Source: an uncultured Agathobacter sp. (lineage in GTDB: Bacteria > Bacillota > Clostridia > Lachnospirales > Lachnospiraceae). Taken from it: a stretch of DNA of 64,000 nucleotides. Position numbers and translations under genes: made by a program. The DNA is taken from the NCBI GenBank assembly GCA_934307695.1, contig CAKRCS010000005.1, positions 124,001 to 188,000 of the forward strand, read 5' to 3'. The notes beneath the pieces were generated by a model. That model was given only the letters and a program-made list of their open reading frames with translations. It was not told the DNA's origin and searched no databases. Positions 61,978-64,000 of the stretch are shown one piece after another (the stretch's first letter is position 1; every line of letters starts with the position of its first letter).

Positions 61978-62706
61978 ATGGGCAAGATCCACTCACTAGA
62001 AACATTTGGTACGGTCGATGGTCCGGGAGTACGATTTGTCGTGTTCTTTCAGGGATGTCCGATGCGATGCCTCTACTGCCACAATCCCGACACATGGGAT
62101 GTAAACGGCGGGGAGGAGATGACGGCGGAGGAGATCATCGGTCGTCTGGAGCGCAACCGATTCTTTTACCGGACGGGCGGGATCACGGCAACGGGTGGTG
62201 AGCCTATGCTTCAGATCGATTTTCTGACCGAGCTGTTTACGCTTGCTAAGCAAAGTGGCTTCCACACCTGCCTGGACACCTCAGGGATCCTGTTCGGGAT
62301 GGACAGGACTCCCACAGACAAGCTGGAACGGCTGATGAAAGTGACGGATCTTGTGATGCTTGACATCAAGCATATAAATGATGCACAGCACAAGCACCTT
62401 ACCGGGCATTCCAACACCGGGATCCTTGCGTTCGCGAGGTATCTGGATTCTATAGAGAAGCCGGTCTGGATCCGGCATGTGGTTGTTCCGGGGATCACAT
62501 ACGAAAGGGACGAACTTACGGAGCTGGGAGCCTTTTTAAAGACGCTTCACAACGTGGAAAAGCTTGAAGTGCTTCCATATCATTCCATGGGAAAGGTCAA
62601 GTATGACAGCCTTGGAATCGATTATCCGCTAAAGGATACGCCGCAGCTTACCAAGGAGCAGGCGAAGGAAGCAGAAACGATCATCCGTGCTGCGATGCAG
62701 TCTTGA
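61978..62706 (+). CDS. pflA: Pyruvate formate-lyase activating enzyme
   Basis: The 242-residue radical SAM protein has GTVDGPGVRFVVFFQGCPMR followed by CLYCHNPDTW, holding the CxxxCxxC cluster site, and TGGEPMLQ. It installs the glycyl radical on PflB using SAM and a 4Fe-4S cluster. It lies 15 nt after pflB with AAAAAGGAG upstream, in the same operon. Confidence 0.97.
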   Translation: MGKIHSLETFGTVDGPGVRFVVFFQGCPMRCLYCHNPDTWDVNGGEEMTAEEIIGRLERNRFFYRTGGITATGGEPMLQIDFLTELFTLAKQSGFHTCLDTSGILFGMDRTPTDKLERLMKVTDLVMLDIKHINDAQHKHLTGHSNTGILAFARYLDSIEKPVWIRHVVVPGITYERDELTELGAFLKTLHNVEKLEVLPYHSMGKVKYDSLGIDYPLKDTPQLTKEQAKEAETIIRAAMQS

Positions 62707-62772
62707 CAGCCGGTTGGAAGGCAATTATAATCGAATATTAAGGATGCATGCGCGCGGAAAAAGCGCGGTCAG

Positions 62773-62817
62773 AAGGCATTCAGGATTAAGTATATGTTTA
62801 ATTCTGGATGCCTTTTG
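62773..62817 (+). terminator. Terminator after pflA
   Basis: A 17-bp stem (62773-62789, starting AAGGCATTCAGG, with 62798-62814) is followed by TTTTGTT. A small CGCGCGG/GCGCGG repeat lies just upstream. Confidence 0.85.
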
Positions 62818-62838
62818 TTACGGAACGAAGGAGAAAAA

Positions 62839-64000
62839 ATGGAACGTATCAGACAGCGCTATTTCGGAGACAGCGCATTTTACAAAAAGGTGCTCTGGAT
62901 CGCATTGCCGATCATGGTGCAGAATGGGTTTACCAACTTCGTAAATCTGCTTGACAATCTGATGGTCGGACGGATCGGAACGGATCAGATGTCGGGAGTT
63001 GCGATCGTAAACCAGCTTCTGTTTGTATTTAACTTAAGTGTTTTTGGGGCATTATCCGGTGCGGGAATCTTTATTGCACAGTATTACGGGAGCAATGACC
63101 GAGAGAGCATGAAAAATGTATTCCGCATGAAGGTACTGATCGCAGGAATGATCATGATCCTTGGTGTCAGTATTCTGTTTTTCGGAAAATCGTTTCTGAT
63201 CTCGCAGTTTCTGCATGATGGAAGTGTGACCGGAAATCTGGATGCGACACTGCAATACGGAATCGATTATATAGATATCATGGTGATCGGACTGATTCCA
63301 TATACGATTTCACAGTGCTATGCCAGCACGCTGAGAGAGACGGGCGAGACACTTCTTCCGATGAAGGCGGGAATCGCGTCCGTTGTTGTCAATCTCTGCT
63401 TTAACTATATGCTTATTTATGGAAAATTCGGAATGCCGGTGCTTGGCGTAAAGGGTGCCGCGATCGCAACAGTGATCGCGCGTGTGACGGAGTGTGTGAT
63501 CATTCTTGCATGGGTTATGGCAAAGCGTGAGACTTACGATTATCTGCATCGTATTTTCTACCATTTTTCGATACCGGGACATATTGTTAAGGAAGTGATC
63601 GCAAAGGGAACCCCGCTCCTTATGAATGAATTTATGTGGTCGGCAGCTATGACGGTTCTTACCTTCTGCTATTCTACGAGAGGGCTTGCGGCGGTTGCCG
63701 GGATCAATATCTGCAACACGATCAACAACGTATTCAATATCGGGCTGATTTCGCTCGGCAATGCGGTATCCATCATCGTTGGACAGCTGTTAGGTGCAGG
63801 AAAGTTTGATGAGGCGAAGGATACTGCACGCAAGCTGATCACTTTTTCCGTATGCTTCTGTGCGGGAATCGCACTTGTGATGGCGGCGACCGCTCCGCTG
63901 TTCCCACTTCTGTACAATACAACGGAGGAGGTACGGCAGCTTGCCACCAGGTTTATCCTGATCATGGCGGGACTGATGCCGTTCTGCGCATTTACAAACG
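62839..64000 (+). CDS. MATE-family efflux transporter, 5' part
   Basis: The frame starts with ATG at 62839 after GAAGGAG and remains open to the window end (387 codons). The product has at least ten predicted membrane helices with MATE features: LPIMVQNGFTNFVNLLDNLM, GALSGAGIFIAQYYGS, IPYTISQCYASTLRETGET and the second-half GNAVSIIVGQLLGAGKFDEA. It should export drugs or metabolites using a sodium or proton gradient. It has no visible link to pflBA beyond adjacency. The C-terminus is outside the window. Confidence 0.93.
   Translation, partial: MERIRQRYFGDSAFYKKVLWIALPIMVQNGFTNFVNLLDNLMVGRIGTDQMSGVAIVNQLLFVFNLSVFGALSGAGIFIAQYYGSNDRESMKNVFRMKVLIAGMIMILGVSILFFGKSFLISQFLHDGSVTGNLDATLQYGIDYIDIMVIGLIPYTISQCYASTLRETGETLLPMKAGIASVVVNLCFNYMLIYGKFGMPVLGVKGAAIATVIARVTECVIILAWVMAKRETYDYLHRIFYHFSIPGHIVKEVIAKGTPLLMNEFMWSAAMTVLTFCYSTRGLAAVAGINICNTINNVFNIGLISLGNAVSIIVGQLLGAGKFDEAKDTARKLITFSVCFCAGIALVMAATAPLFPLLYNTTEEVRQLATRFILIMAGLMPFCAFTN

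Noticed and set aside
1..64000. tRNA or rRNA genes
   Set aside because: I looked in the intergenic gaps for cloverleaf arms and GTTCGA/GTTCAA T-loop patterns and found none that fit.

Overview
The window reads as part of the chromosome of a gut Lachnospiraceae bacterium, most like Roseburia or Agathobacter. The evidence is Firmicutes-type gene order (era-yqzL-recO), T-box control of proS, pyruvate phosphate dikinase, a ZTP riboswitch in front of pyruvate formate-lyase, a GH130 mannoside phosphorylase and BspA-like secreted repeats. Strong AGGAGG ribosome binding sites and rho-independent terminators occur throughout. Genus is inferred from gene content only. Nearly all genes are on the + strand.

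Layout. 1-5690: end of a folate gene (FolB-FolK fusion), then a BMP-type nucleoside ABC importer. 5763-14423: housekeeping genes (FAD protein, aroC, tgt, yajC, a lipoprotein, a DHHW/SGNH protein, T-box-proS, a HAD phosphatase). 14426-23763: accessory island, strongly AT-rich from about 15545 to 22140. 23882-33659: small conserved protein, then leuB-ilvD-ilvB-serC-serA-DUF1015-mscS. 33950-47820: cold-shock protein, M16C peptidase, era-yqzL-recO, lipoprotein, glyS, a large FAD/iron-sulfur oxidoreductase with hypA, ppdK. 48019-58486: a PD-(D/E)XK transposase-type gene with a duplicated tail, GH130, nitrilase, an HD-GYP fragment, a LytTR regulator divergent from a large secreted repeat protein, a chemotaxis-like response regulator and VanZ. 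58575-64000: AraC-GGDEF regulator, ZTP riboswitch-pflB-pflA, and a MATE efflux gene cut by the window end.

The most interesting system is the island. It encodes a class III lanthipeptide pathway: a 30-residue precursor (16702-16794) with a class III-type leader (LSLQ) and a labionin-type core (SIFSIVC), a LanKC synthetase and two ABC exporters. Directly upstream is a double-HTH regulator with a TPR-like C-terminal half. Convergent with it, 4 bp from its stop codon, is a 48-residue signal-peptide-bearing small gene on the - strand (16239-16385). This looks like a secreted-peptide/receptor quorum-sensing pair controlling a lanthipeptide. A palindromic operator candidate lies in the precursor promoter. 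Base composition switches inside the regulator ORF, as though its sensing half arrived with the island. A decayed IS21-family element lies between precursor and synthetase.

The other main signals are RNA-level control (proline T-box, ZTP riboswitch whose aptamer overlaps its terminator), several sets of short direct repeats in leaders, and a recurring TTATAGGAA intergenic motif.
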